A DNA stretch of 64,000 bases from Bacteroidota bacterium (lineage in GTDB: Bacteria; Bacteroidota; Bacteroidia; Bacteroidales; F082). Where the stretch lies: the NCBI GenBank assembly GCA_023396415.1, contig JAEWWJ010000106.1:1-64000 (forward strand). The letters run 5' to 3'. The notes beneath the pieces are model-generated. The model was not told the origin of the DNA. It searched no databases and saw nothing but the letters and a program-made list of their open reading frames with translations. A program made the translations under genes and the position numbers. This document shows, piece after piece, positions 8,774-17,088 of the stretch. Within the stretch, counting starts at the first letter, position 1. Every line of letters begins with the position of its first letter.

Positions 8774-10675
8774 TCAATAGGCCCTCTCGTCGCGCCCTTC
8801 AATATAATTGATAAACGATTTGTTGACCACCTTATTTCCTCCCGGAGTCGGGTAATTTCCTGTAAAATACCAATCGCCGGTGTGCTCGGGCGTGGCCAAG
8901 TGTAAGTTTTCGATGGTTTGGTAAACGACAGTAACCTTTGATTTGACACCAGGTGAGGTGATCAGCTGTGCTATTTTGCCAGAAATCTGCTCGTTGGAAA
9001 ATGGCTCATAAATCATCTTTACGTAGTTGACGATATCTTCCTTTTGGAACTTTTCTTGTGCTTTGCTCAGGCGATAAACTTCATTGATAATGCTTTCTTG
9101 GCGGGTATCTTTTAACAAAGCGATGGCAGCCCTAAAAGCTATAAAGTCGCTGAGCTTTGCCATGTCAATTCCATAACAATCAGGATAGCGAATTTGCGGG
9201 GCCGATGAAGCGATGATAATGTGCTTCGGCTGAAGCCGATCTAAAATTCGGATGATGCTGTTGCGTAAAGTAGTTCCCCGCACAATGGAATCGTCAACCA
9301 CAACCAATGTGTCTTGCCCTGGCTGAACAACGCCATAGGTAACGTCGTAAATGTGGGCTACCAAATCGTCGCGTTGGTTGTCTTGGGTGATGAAAGTGCG
9401 CAGTTTCATGTCCTTCACAGCAATATCTTCAACGCGAAGCCTCACTTCAAAAATATCATCAATCAGTTGAGGGGTTAGATTTTTGCCTGCTGCAAGGATA
9501 CGGTCTTTTTTCACCTGCAAACAATGGTTGTTGAGCTCCTGAACCATCCCTCGAAAAGCCGCTGAAGCGGTATTTGGAATGTAAGAAAAAACGGTATTGC
9601 GCAAGTCGTAATCAATGGCATTCAACACTATAGGTGTGATGAGTTTTCCTAACTTTTTGCGTTCCTGATAAATTTCGGCATCCGTACCACGAGAAAAATA
9701 AATACGCTCAAAGGAACAGGACCGCCGCTCTCTGGGCGTAACACAAACCTCTTCGAACCAACGACCGTCCTTTTTAACGATCAGGGCATGACCCGGTTTG
9801 ATTTCTCTAATATTTTCTGCTTTAATATTGAAGGCCGTTTGAATGGGTGGCCGCTCCGAAGTAGCCACAATCACTTCATCATCAGCATAATAGTATGCAG
9901 GACGAATTCCTGAAGGGTCTCTCAGCACAAAAGCATCACCATGACCAAACATTCCGGTGATGACATAACCACCGTCCCAATACTGTGCACTTTCTTCCAA
10001 AATAGCCCTTATGTCAAGGTCTTGGGCGATTTTGTGGGTAATTTCGCGCTTGCTGAAGCCTGAGTTTTTATAGTTGGCATAAATACGTTCGTTTTCCTCA
10101 TCGAGGAAATGACCAATTTTTTCTAAAACCGTAACCGTATCAGAGGTTTCAACGGGATATTGTCCTAAATCAACCAATTTATTGAACAACTCATCCACAT
10201 TGGTCATGTTGAAATTTCCGGCAAGAACCAAGTTTCGGGTCATCCAATTATTGGCTCGCACAAAAGGATGAAGGTTGACAATGCTATTTTGGCCAAAGGT
10301 GCCATAACGCAGATGTCCCATCAAAAGCTCACCCGTAAAATCAATGTTTTGTTTGAGCCATTGGACATCGTTCAGGCGGGCCGGAGTCTTTTCTTTCAAC
10401 TCCGAAAGCCGTTCATAAACTTGGTTAAAGATGTCTTTTATTGGGGTGTTGGAATTGGAACGCAATCGGCTAATGTATTTATTACCAGGCATCATATCAA
10501 ATTTAACGCCGGCAATTCCTGCACCGTCTTGCCCCCTATTGTGTTGCTTCTGCATAAGCAGATGAAGCTTTTGGAGGGCGTAAAATGAAGTGCCATACTT
10601 AGCCAAATAATATTCGAGAGGCTTTAAAAGACGGATAAGTGCTATGCCGCACTCATGTTTGATTTGATCACTCAT
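8774..10675 (-). CDS. purF: Amidophosphoribosyltransferase-type protein (long form)
   Basis: Catalyses the first step of purine synthesis, transferring glutamine nitrogen to PRPP. The 633-residue protein has an N-terminal class II glutamine amidotransferase domain. Its nucleophile is Cys9 in KHECGIAL, so an eight-residue leader must be removed. A C-terminal phosphoribosyltransferase domain carries the PRPP loop VVVDDSIVRGTTLR. It is about 130 residues longer than E. coli PurF, as in a Bacteroidota-specific long form that often coexists with a standard PurF. Its exact cellular role could therefore be specialised. purB and purL are in the same window but not in its operon. Confidence 0.85.
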   Translation of the reverse strand: MSDQIKHECGIALIRLLKPLEYYLAKYGTSFYALQKLHLLMQKQHNRGQDGAGIAGVKFDMMPGNKYISRLRSNSNTPIKDIFNQVYERLSELKEKTPARLNDVQWLKQNIDFTGELLMGHLRYGTFGQNSIVNLHPFVRANNWMTRNLVLAGNFNMTNVDELFNKLVDLGQYPVETSDTVTVLEKIGHFLDEENERIYANYKNSGFSKREITHKIAQDLDIRAILEESAQYWDGGYVITGMFGHGDAFVLRDPSGIRPAYYYADDEVIVATSERPPIQTAFNIKAENIREIKPGHALIVKKDGRWFEEVCVTPRERRSCSFERIYFSRGTDAEIYQERKKLGKLITPIVLNAIDYDLRNTVFSYIPNTASAAFRGMVQELNNHCLQVKKDRILAAGKNLTPQLIDDIFEVRLRVEDIAVKDMKLRTFITQDNQRDDLVAHIYDVTYGVVQPGQDTLVVVDDSIVRGTTLRNSIIRILDRLQPKHIIIASSAPQIRYPDCYGIDMAKLSDFIAFRAAIALLKDTRQESIINEVYRLSKAQEKFQKEDIVNYVKMIYEPFSNEQISGKIAQLITSPGVKSKVTVVYQTIENLHLATPEHTGDWYFTGNYPTPGGNKVVNKSFINYIEGRDERAY

Positions 10676-10703
10676 TGAAGGTACGTTTGTGACAAATAAA
10701 AAG

Positions 10704-10711
10704 TACTTTTG
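10704..10711 (+). promoter_or_regulatory. Predicted -7 box for GNAT gene
   Basis: TACTTTTG, a perfect TAnnTTTG match, lies 34 nt before the ATG at 10746. It faces the purF -7 box located 13 nt to its right. Confidence 0.6.
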
Positions 10712-10724
10712 CCATTATAGTGCG

Positions 10725-10732
10725 CAAAATTA
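10725..10732 (-). promoter_or_regulatory. Predicted -7 box for purF
   Basis: On the minus strand this reads TAATTTTG, a perfect TAnnTTTG match, placing the transcript start near 10718 and a leader of about 43 nt before the purF ATG. Confidence 0.55.
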
Positions 10733-10745
10733 ATCAAATAAAGTT

Positions 10746-11195
10746 ATGGCGATAATCCGCGAAGCAAAAGCTGAAGATGCAAAGCAAATTGTAGATTTTC
10801 AACATGCGATGGCCTTTGAAACAGAAGGGCTTCATTTAGACAAAAACACCTTGCTTTCGGGCGTAACTGCTGTTTTTGAACAGCCTGAGAAAGGTCGTTA
10901 TTTTTTAGCACAAGTGGACGATAAAGTGGTCGCATCACTGATGATTACCTACGAGTGGAGTGACTGGCGCAGCAACACCATTCTATGGATTCAATCTGTT
11001 TTTGTTCAGAAAGCCTATCGCCGCCAGGGCATTTACCGTCAACTTTACGATCATGTTAAAACGCTGGCCGAGAGCGATTCACAGATTGGAGGTATCCGGC
11101 TTTATGTTGACAAAACCAACCTCACCGCCCAAAAAACTTACACCAATCTTGGCATGAATGGCCAACATTACCAAGTGTTTGAGTGGATGAAATAA
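10746..11195 (+). CDS. GNAT family N-acetyltransferase
   Basis: A 149-residue single-domain GNAT protein. The acetyl-CoA pyrophosphate-binding motif is visible as YRRQGIYRQLYDHV (about residues 96-110, the Q/RxxGxG/A type). It is followed by the LYVDKTNLTAQKTYTNLGM segment typical of motif B. The family transfers acetyl groups from acetyl-CoA to amines of proteins or small molecules; the substrate cannot be read. It is a single gene with its own promoter, ending about 110 nt before purB. Confidence 0.88.
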   Translation: MAIIREAKAEDAKQIVDFQHAMAFETEGLHLDKNTLLSGVTAVFEQPEKGRYFLAQVDDKVVASLMITYEWSDWRSNTILWIQSVFVQKAYRRQGIYRQLYDHVKTLAESDSQIGGIRLYVDKTNLTAQKTYTNLGMNGQHYQVFEWMK

Positions 11196-11280
11196 AAGGA
11201 GACGATTCATTTTATTTATTCAACTTAACTTCCTTATTTTTAATCATATAAGTAGTTTTTACTCATCGCTGAACTTTATG

Positions 11281-11288
11281 TACCTTTG
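11281..11288 (+). promoter_or_regulatory. Predicted -7 box for purB
   Basis: TACCTTTG matches TAnnTTTG and lies 18 nt before the ATG at 11307. It overlaps an upstream in-frame TTG at 11286, which therefore cannot be the translation start of this transcript. Confidence 0.7.
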
Positions 11289-11306
11289 CCGCCGAAATTA
11301 AACACA

Positions 11307-12668
11307 ATGGAACTGAATTCGTTAACAGCCATTTCGCCTATTGACGGGCGTTACCGCGGCAAAGTCTCCAAATTGGGCGATTATTTTTCGGAGTTTGCCC
11401 TTATTAAATACCGCGTTAAAGTGGAGGTAGAATATTTTATCGCTTTGTGCGAGATACCACTACCCATGCTGGCCCATTTTGATACCACGCTTTTTGATGA
11501 TTTACGCGCCATCTATCTCCGGCTCAACGAAAATGATGCCACCCAAATCAAAACCATTGAACATACGACCAATCACGATGTGAAGGCAGTGGAATATTTC
11601 CTCAAACAAAGGTTTGATGAAATGAAACTACACGTTTTTAAGGAGTTCATTCACTTTGGCTTAACCTCGCAAGACATCAACAATGTGGCGCTGCCCCTGG
11701 CTTTAAATGATGCCCACCGCGAAATTATCGCTCCGGCACTCAATGCAATCAAAGAAAAACTTCAATCGCTGGCCGTTCAATGGAAAAACGTTCCGCTTTT
11801 GGCGCGCACACATGGCCAACCTGCCAGTCCGACCATGTTAGGTAAAGAGTTGTATGTTTTTGTGGAACGCCTTAATAATCAGTTGGCCTTATTGGGAGAA
11901 CTTCCCTTTTCAGCCAAATTTGGTGGGGCAACGGGTAATTTTAATGCCCATCATGTGGCCTTTCCAAACACAGATTGGGTAGCCTTTGCCAACTCGTTGA
12001 TAACAAACAAATTAGGTTTACACCGCCAACAAACTACCTCACAAATAGAACATTACGACTATTTAGCAGCTTATTGCGACAATGTTCGGCGCATCAACAA
12101 CATCTTGATTGACTTGAGTCGCGACCTTTGGATGTACATTATGCTCGACTACTTCAAACAAAAAATCAAAGCAGGCGAAATTGGCTCTTCGGCCATGCCC
12201 CATAAAGTGAATCCCATTGATTTTGAAAATGCAGAAGGCAACTTGGGCGTAGCCAATGCGCTGTTGGAACATTTGAGTAACAAGCTACCTATCAGCCGCT
12301 TACAACGCGATCTTACCGATTCCACCGTTACTCGAAACATGGGTGTACCGTTGGCACACACCTGGCTGTCCGTTCAATCCATGTTAAAAGGCTTGGACAA
12401 GCTGCTGCTGAACGAAGAAAAAATAAAAGCCGACCTTCAAGCCAATTGGGCAGTGGTGGCCGAAGCCATACAAACCATTTTGCGGCGTGAGCAAATAGAA
12501 GGTGCTTACGAACTTTTGAAAGACCTCACCCGAACCAACGAAGGCATCAACAAGCATAGTATCGAAAAATTTATCCTACAACTACCCGTATCAGAAACCG
12601 TAAGGCTTGAAATGCTACAACTTACTCCCGAAAACTATACCGGTATTGATCTTTTAAAACATTTATAA
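11307..12668 (+). CDS. purB: Adenylosuccinate lyase
   Basis: Cleaves SAICAR and adenylosuccinate to release fumarate, two steps in purine/AMP synthesis. The 453-residue protein starts MELNSLTAISPIDGRY, the usual N terminus. It shows the catalytic loop signature SSAMPHKVNP, the HTHGQPA-type block ARTHGQPASPT and the HFGLTSQDINN segment of the long PurB subfamily. The start at 11307 is preferred over an upstream TTG because a promoter box overlaps the latter. The stop overlaps the ATG of the ABC exporter (TAATG), so the two genes are coupled. Confidence 0.96.
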   Translation: MELNSLTAISPIDGRYRGKVSKLGDYFSEFALIKYRVKVEVEYFIALCEIPLPMLAHFDTTLFDDLRAIYLRLNENDATQIKTIEHTTNHDVKAVEYFLKQRFDEMKLHVFKEFIHFGLTSQDINNVALPLALNDAHREIIAPALNAIKEKLQSLAVQWKNVPLLARTHGQPASPTMLGKELYVFVERLNNQLALLGELPFSAKFGGATGNFNAHHVAFPNTDWVAFANSLITNKLGLHRQQTTSQIEHYDYLAAYCDNVRRINNILIDLSRDLWMYIMLDYFKQKIKAGEIGSSAMPHKVNPIDFENAEGNLGVANALLEHLSNKLPISRLQRDLTDSTVTRNMGVPLAHTWLSVQSMLKGLDKLLLNEEKIKADLQANWAVVAEAIQTILRREQIEGAYELLKDLTRTNEGINKHSIEKFILQLPVSETVRLEMLQLTPENYTGIDLLKHL

Positions 12669-14488
12669 TGAAGAAGTTCTATCGTGTTCTTTCATTTGCA
12701 AAACCTTATTGGGGTTACGCTTCGCTCAATGTGTTCTTTAATTTGTTGACTACCTTATTTTCCCTTTTTTCATTCGCCTTATTGGTTCCCTTTTTGAACC
12801 TTTTATTTGGCACCGAAAAATTAGTGTCAGAACGTCCTGCATTTTCTTTTAGCTCCGATGCGCTGCTGGGCAATCTCAATTACGAAATTAGCAAGATAAT
12901 TATCGAAAGCGGACAAATTGACGCCTTGATTTTCATTTGCATTGTGTTGGTAACAGCTTTCTTCTTGCGCAATTTTGCCCGTTTCATGGCCAGTTTTTTT
13001 ATGGCCAATGTTCGGGTAGGAGCCGTGCAGGATATGCGCAACTCCATCTACAAAAAAATCTTGATTTTACCACTTTCGTTTTACAACAAAAACAAAAAAG
13101 GCGACATCCTTGCCCGCATCACCAACGATGTGCAAGAGGTAGAATATTCCATTATGAATTACCTCGAAATGTTGGTACGCGACCCCATTACCATCCTGGC
13201 ATTTTTGTTTTTCATGCTTTCGATGAGCCCACAACTCACTCTATTTGTGTTAGTGATTCTTCCTGTAACCGGCTATATCATTGGTTTGATAGGCCGAAGC
13301 CTGCGAAAAACTTCCAAGTTAGGGCAAGCACGTATGTCAGATATGCTCTCGCACATCGAGGAAAGTATTTCGGGCCTACGTATCATCAAAGCCTTCAATG
13401 CCATTGGGTATTCCGACAGTAAGTTTAAAGAGCAAAACGGACTACTTTCCCGTTTGATGATCAGTATTTATCGCCGCCGCGATTTGAGTTCGCCCATGAG
13501 CGAATTTCTTTCGTCGGTGGTCATCATCATTGTGCTTTGGTTTGGCGGACAAATGGTTTTATCAGACCATTCAGCCATCAGCGCGGCCGATTTTATCACC
13601 TATATTATTATCTTTTCACAGATTATACCGCCAGCCAAAACTTTTGCCCAAGGCTATTATCATATTCAAAAAGGAATTGCATCGGCAGAGCGGATCTTTG
13701 AGATTTTAGATGCCGAAGAGGTGATTGTAGAAAAGCCAAATGCCCGCCCTATCGAGGGTTTCAAAGAAAAAATTGAATACCGGAACGTGGCCTTCAAATA
13801 TGTGGATGCTCCGGTGCTGACCAACATTAACCTGACCATCGAAAAAGGAAAAATCATTGCTTTGGTGGGTGAATCGGGTGGCGGAAAATCAACTATGGTT
13901 GACCTTCTGCCTCGCTTTTATGATGTTACCGAAGGAAGCATCCTTGTGGATGGATACGATTTGCGCGATTGCCGCATCGAAGACCTGAGGGGTTTGATGG
14001 GCATAGTAACGCAAGAAACCATTCTTTTTAATGATAGTTTGTTCAACAACATTGCCTTTGGAAGTACCACTGCCACCAAAGAGGATGTGATTGCAGCTGC
14101 CAAAGTGGCCAACGCCCATAATTTTATTATGGAGATGGAAAAAGGTTACGACACCACCATCGGCGACAGGGGTTCCAATCTCTCGGGCGGACAACGCCAG
14201 CGCATCAGTATTGCAAGGGCCATCTTAAAAAACCCACCGATTCTTATCCTTGATGAGGCCACCTCATCGCTCGATACCGAATCGGAACGACTGGTGCAAG
14301 ATGCTTTATCGAAAGTAATGTGCACGCGCACTTCAATAGTAATTGCCCATAGGCTTTCGGCCATTCAACATGCAGATGAGATCATCGTGATGCAAAAAGG
14401 AATGATTGCAGAACGTGGCAAACACGAAGAATTATTGGAAAAAGGAGGGGTTTACAAGCGACTATTTGAATTACAGTCGTTTGCCTAA
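12668..14488 (+). CDS. ABC exporter, MsbA/lipid-flippase type (fused TMD-NBD)
   Basis: A 606-residue half-transporter. An N-terminal type I exporter membrane domain with six helices (about residues 15-330) precedes an ATPase domain with Walker A GESGGGKST, signature LSGGQRQR, Walker B ILILDEATS and an H-loop in VIAHRL. The organisation and RITNDVQEVEYS segment resemble MsbA-like lipid exporters of Bacteroidota, which move lipid A or other lipids across the inner membrane. The start overlaps the purB stop by 1 nt. The substrate is inferred from the family only. Confidence 0.88.
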   Translation: MKKFYRVLSFAKPYWGYASLNVFFNLLTTLFSLFSFALLVPFLNLLFGTEKLVSERPAFSFSSDALLGNLNYEISKIIIESGQIDALIFICIVLVTAFFLRNFARFMASFFMANVRVGAVQDMRNSIYKKILILPLSFYNKNKKGDILARITNDVQEVEYSIMNYLEMLVRDPITILAFLFFMLSMSPQLTLFVLVILPVTGYIIGLIGRSLRKTSKLGQARMSDMLSHIEESISGLRIIKAFNAIGYSDSKFKEQNGLLSRLMISIYRRRDLSSPMSEFLSSVVIIIVLWFGGQMVLSDHSAISAADFITYIIIFSQIIPPAKTFAQGYYHIQKGIASAERIFEILDAEEVIVEKPNARPIEGFKEKIEYRNVAFKYVDAPVLTNINLTIEKGKIIALVGESGGGKSTMVDLLPRFYDVTEGSILVDGYDLRDCRIEDLRGLMGIVTQETILFNDSLFNNIAFGSTTATKEDVIAAAKVANAHNFIMEMEKGYDTTIGDRGSNLSGGQRQRISIARAILKNPPILILDEATSSLDTESERLVQDALSKVMCTRTSIVIAHRLSAIQHADEIIVMQKGMIAERGKHEELLEKGGVYKRLFELQSFA

Positions 14489-14544
14489 CAAACTCTTGAA
14501 AATTACAGCAGATTTCTATTTTTTATTTATAAAAGAAAAGGCCG

Positions 14545-14552
14545 TATTTTTG
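14545..14552 (+). promoter_or_regulatory. Predicted -7 box for tRNA-Arg
   Basis: TATTTTTG, a perfect TAnnTTTG match, lies 11 nt before the first base of the mature tRNA. Confidence 0.65.
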
Positions 14553-14563
14553 CGGCTGAAACT

Positions 14564-14636
14564 GGCCTCGTAGTTCAATGGATAGAATAGCAGATTCCGG
14601 TTCTGTCGGTTGGGGGTTCGAGTCCCTCCGAGGTCA
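14564..14636 (+). tRNA. tRNA-Arg (anticodon CCG)
   Basis: A 73-nt cloverleaf. The 7-bp acceptor stem GGCCTCG/CGAGGTC has one G-U pair. The D stem is GTTC/GAAT. The anticodon stem GCAGA/TCTGT carries the loop TTCCGGT with anticodon CCG (reads CGG). The T arm is GGGGG-TTCGAGT-CCCTC and the discriminator is A. The CCA end is not encoded. All stems were checked by hand. Confidence 0.95.
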
Positions 14637-14648
14637 CGAATATAAATG

Positions 14649-14680
14649 TAAAGCGTTCATCATGAGCGCTTTATTTTTTT
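14649..14680 (+). terminator. Intrinsic terminator after tRNA-Arg
   Basis: Arms TAAAGCG (14649-14655) and CGCTTTA (14667-14673), with an inner CAT/ATG pairing, are followed by seven T residues. It starts 12 nt past the tRNA. Confidence 0.75.
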
Positions 14681-14724
14681 GGGCGGATGAAGAAAAGATA
14701 AAGAATTGTTCTCAAGCAAAACGA

Positions 14725-15342
14725 CTAAAGATCAGTAAGACTTTTCTGATGCTCGAAATAACTAAGTCCCTCGGGTGTGGCGATGCTGCGGATCAGACTT
14801 TCAAACATTTGATTGAAAAGCACCTTAAAGGAAAATGATTCGGCAGGAAAGAAATCTTGGTTGTGAATGTCAATCATTCGGCTGAGATACAAACGTGAGA
14901 TCAGCTCAGCACTCAAATCGCCGCGGTACATGCCTTGGCTCATTCCAATGCTCAGATTGATGCGGATTTTTTCGGAAATGACTTCCATTCTTTTTTGAAA
15001 CTGCTGGTGATAAACGGCAGGATATTTTTGCTTGATTTGGGGTGAAATGGAAGGGAAAATATGGTTGAACTTGCGCGAAATTTCCAATGAAACGAGCAGC
15101 ATGGCATCAATAGCATTTTTATCGAGCAAATCGTTGTTTTCTAAAATAACAGTAAACTTCTCCAACTCATACTCCAGCAGAAGCCTTACTAGCTCCTCGG
15201 TGGACGAAACATGTTGCTGCAATTGCTCAATAGGAAAATCGGGAATCTGGCCAAGTGTTTCAGATGACAGATCAAAGCTGTTCATTTCGAGCGCCTTACT
15301 TCTAATTAAGTCTAAAAGCGACCTCAGTTCTTCCTTTATCAT
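14725..15342 (-). CDS. TetR/AcrR-like regulator with atypical DNA-binding region
   Basis: A 205-residue helical protein starting at the ATG at 15342. A longer in-frame start at 15414 would read through the predicted promoter at 15371-15378. The C-terminal part (IGMSQGMYRGDLSAELISRL) matches the ligand-binding domain of Bacteroidota TetR regulators. The N-terminal segment keeps the HTH spacing and the SSTEELVRLLLEYE helix after it. However, the recognition helix region DFPIEQLQQHV lacks the usual GVSxGTLYxYF pattern. DNA binding is therefore uncertain. It sits alone, converging on tRNA-Arg. Confidence 0.6.
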   Translation of the reverse strand: MIKEELRSLLDLIRSKALEMNSFDLSSETLGQIPDFPIEQLQQHVSSTEELVRLLLEYELEKFTVILENNDLLDKNAIDAMLLVSLEISRKFNHIFPSISPQIKQKYPAVYHQQFQKRMEVISEKIRINLSIGMSQGMYRGDLSAELISRLYLSRMIDIHNQDFFPAESFSFKVLFNQMFESLIRSIATPEGLSYFEHQKSLTDL

Positions 15343-15370
15343 AAGCCAGTTTTGTTTTGGGCATCGGGTG

Positions 15371-15378
15371 CAAAAATA
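15371..15378 (-). promoter_or_regulatory. Predicted -7 box for the TetR-like gene
   Basis: Minus-strand TATTTTTG matches TAnnTTTG and lies about 28 nt before the ATG at 15342. It decides against the longer reading frame. Confidence 0.6.
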
Positions 15379-15522
15379 TAAAAATAAAGCCTCCACTGAT
15401 GCCAGCTGCATCAAGATGCTAAAAACACGAGGTGATCTCTATAATTTTGGCTTCGTTTTAACTGACAATGCCCGAAAAAGACAGCCCGATTGCAGCCTCA
15501 AAAATCAATCAAAAGGTTAATT

Positions 15523-17076
15523 TTATTGGGCCAGCACCATTTTCCGTTTCAAAGTTTGATCGTTCGCTTGCAGGCCAAAAAAGTAAGTCCCGGGCTTAAG
15601 CTGGTATAAGTTATTGTTGAAAACAAATTCAAATTTTCCTGCTTCTTTGCGGCCCTCTGTCAACACCAAGAGTTCTTTTCCAAACATATCATACACCGAA
15701 AGCTTAACACGCGATGGATTAATAAGCCGATATGAAAAAATGGTGAGTTGCGAAAAAGGATTGGGGCTGTTTTGATCGAGTGAAAGCAAACTCTCGTCTC
15801 TGTTGGGAAGACCCACCGTTTGGCCAACGATTGCCATTTTTAAGTTGAGCGCTCCACTGCTTTCCCTTCGTGTCCAAATGGGTCGTACTACATTGTTATG
15901 GGCCGAAATATTGTTGTAATCACCGAAGAAATAGCCACTTGAGCTGGGTGTAAAAGGTGTTTCACTTACTTTAAAATTTGTAAAGCTCCCTCCGCCATCA
16001 TGTGAAGCCGCCATATACACATCGGTGATATTTCCACTATGATTTCGGCGATCGTAAAACACAAAATACAGACTTCCATTGGTTTGATCAATGGCCATCC
16101 AGGTAAAAAACTGATGTTTTCCGGGGTCGTCATCGTTCACGCGCAGGGGTGCTGACCAAGTGTTGCCTCCATCCGTTGACTTTACCAACCAAACATCGTT
16201 GTCGTTGCTGCCATTGCTAAGATCAGTGTAATTGATGTAAATGGTTCCATGATTTGGGCCATTGCTAAGGTCGCAAACCGTTACGGGCATTCCATTACAA
16301 CGTTGGATTCCGGGGATGTCAACATCCCATCCACCTATTTGATCCACAACAAAAATATCATTTTCGAGCCACGTTAGACCTCCATCGAGCGAACGATCGA
16401 AGACAATTCCGGCCGGCCCGGCCCATGACACATACACTTCGCCGTTTGGGCCAACCGCCGGCACCGCACCTTCAACAGTATTGTCGCTGTCAATACAATC
16501 GCCATGAACCTCATTGATGGTGATGGCCTCCGACCAAGATTGGCCTGCATCGAGCGATTTACTGAAACGGATGTTGCTTTGGCAGCTGCTGCTTGAGCTG
16601 CCGTAATCATCAAACTGCGTCCAAGTAACATAAATGGCGTTTGTTGTCGGATCTACTACAGCCCATTGCTTGTCTTGAGCTTTTGTGCCATTGAGGCCCA
16701 TAAAGCTGCCGTTGTTCCATGTTTTCGTTTGCTTGTCGAATTTTTGACAGACTATGCGATCAATCCAGTTTCCTACCACAGGGTTTGAAAGATGAAAGAA
16801 ATAAAAATCGCCTGCCGTATCGGCGATAATCACCGGATCGCCCCAAACGCCATAGTCAGGAGAAACGAGCTCATCAAAAATCCAAGTGTAGCCCCCATCT
16901 TCGGAATAATACCAGAAGTTGAGGTTGGAACCCGCCATGATCTGCATCGGATTGAGTGGGTTCACACAGATCGAAGGCTCGTTAGGGCCATTGAAGTTAC
17001 CCAAAGTAACATTTTGATATTGAGCAGATAGTTGCCACGAAGTCATCAAAAAAAAGAAAAGTATAGTTGTACGCAT
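15523..17076 (-). CDS. Secreted Asp-box beta-propeller protein with T9SS sorting domain
   Basis: A 517-residue exported protein with signal peptide MRTTILFFFLMTSWQLSAQ. At least five Asp-box motifs (SxDxGxxW type) are visible: SEDGGYTW, SLDAGQSW, SLDGGLTW, STDGGNTW and SHDGGGSF. These mark a sialidase/BNR-like propeller (residues 20-420). The last 80 residues (SPNPFS, KLSVYDMFGKEL, LKPGTYFFGL) form a type A T9SS C-terminal sorting domain, so it should be exported by the PorW-dependent system. Sialidase activity is not shown; no FRIP motif is seen. It begins 12 nt after the symporter gene stop, so the two may share a transcript. Confidence 0.85.
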   Translation of the reverse strand: MRTTILFFFLMTSWQLSAQYQNVTLGNFNGPNEPSICVNPLNPMQIMAGSNLNFWYYSEDGGYTWIFDELVSPDYGVWGDPVIIADTAGDFYFFHLSNPVVGNWIDRIVCQKFDKQTKTWNNGSFMGLNGTKAQDKQWAVVDPTTNAIYVTWTQFDDYGSSSSSCQSNIRFSKSLDAGQSWSEAITINEVHGDCIDSDNTVEGAVPAVGPNGEVYVSWAGPAGIVFDRSLDGGLTWLENDIFVVDQIGGWDVDIPGIQRCNGMPVTVCDLSNGPNHGTIYINYTDLSNGSNDNDVWLVKSTDGGNTWSAPLRVNDDDPGKHQFFTWMAIDQTNGSLYFVFYDRRNHSGNITDVYMAASHDGGGSFTNFKVSETPFTPSSSGYFFGDYNNISAHNNVVRPIWTRRESSGALNLKMAIVGQTVGLPNRDESLLSLDQNSPNPFSQLTIFSYRLINPSRVKLSVYDMFGKELLVLTEGRKEAGKFEFVFNNNLYQLKPGTYFFGLQANDQTLKRKMVLAQ

Positions 17077-17088
17077 AGTTTGTATTAT

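Noticed and set aside
8755..8776. Kinase domain lost by frameshift after the TPR protein
   Set aside because: Only 12 nt separate the stop from the end of purF on the other strand, leaving no room for a remnant.
11286..11306. Upstream TTG start of purB
   Set aside because: It lies inside the predicted -7 box, and the family N terminus begins at 11307.
14578..14838. 86-codon plus-strand frame over tRNA-Arg
   Set aside because: It is made of tRNA, terminator and antisense of the TetR-like gene; no protein family is visible.
15032..15520. 162-codon plus-strand frame antisense to the TetR-like gene
   Set aside because: Low-complexity serine-rich translation typical of an antisense shadow.
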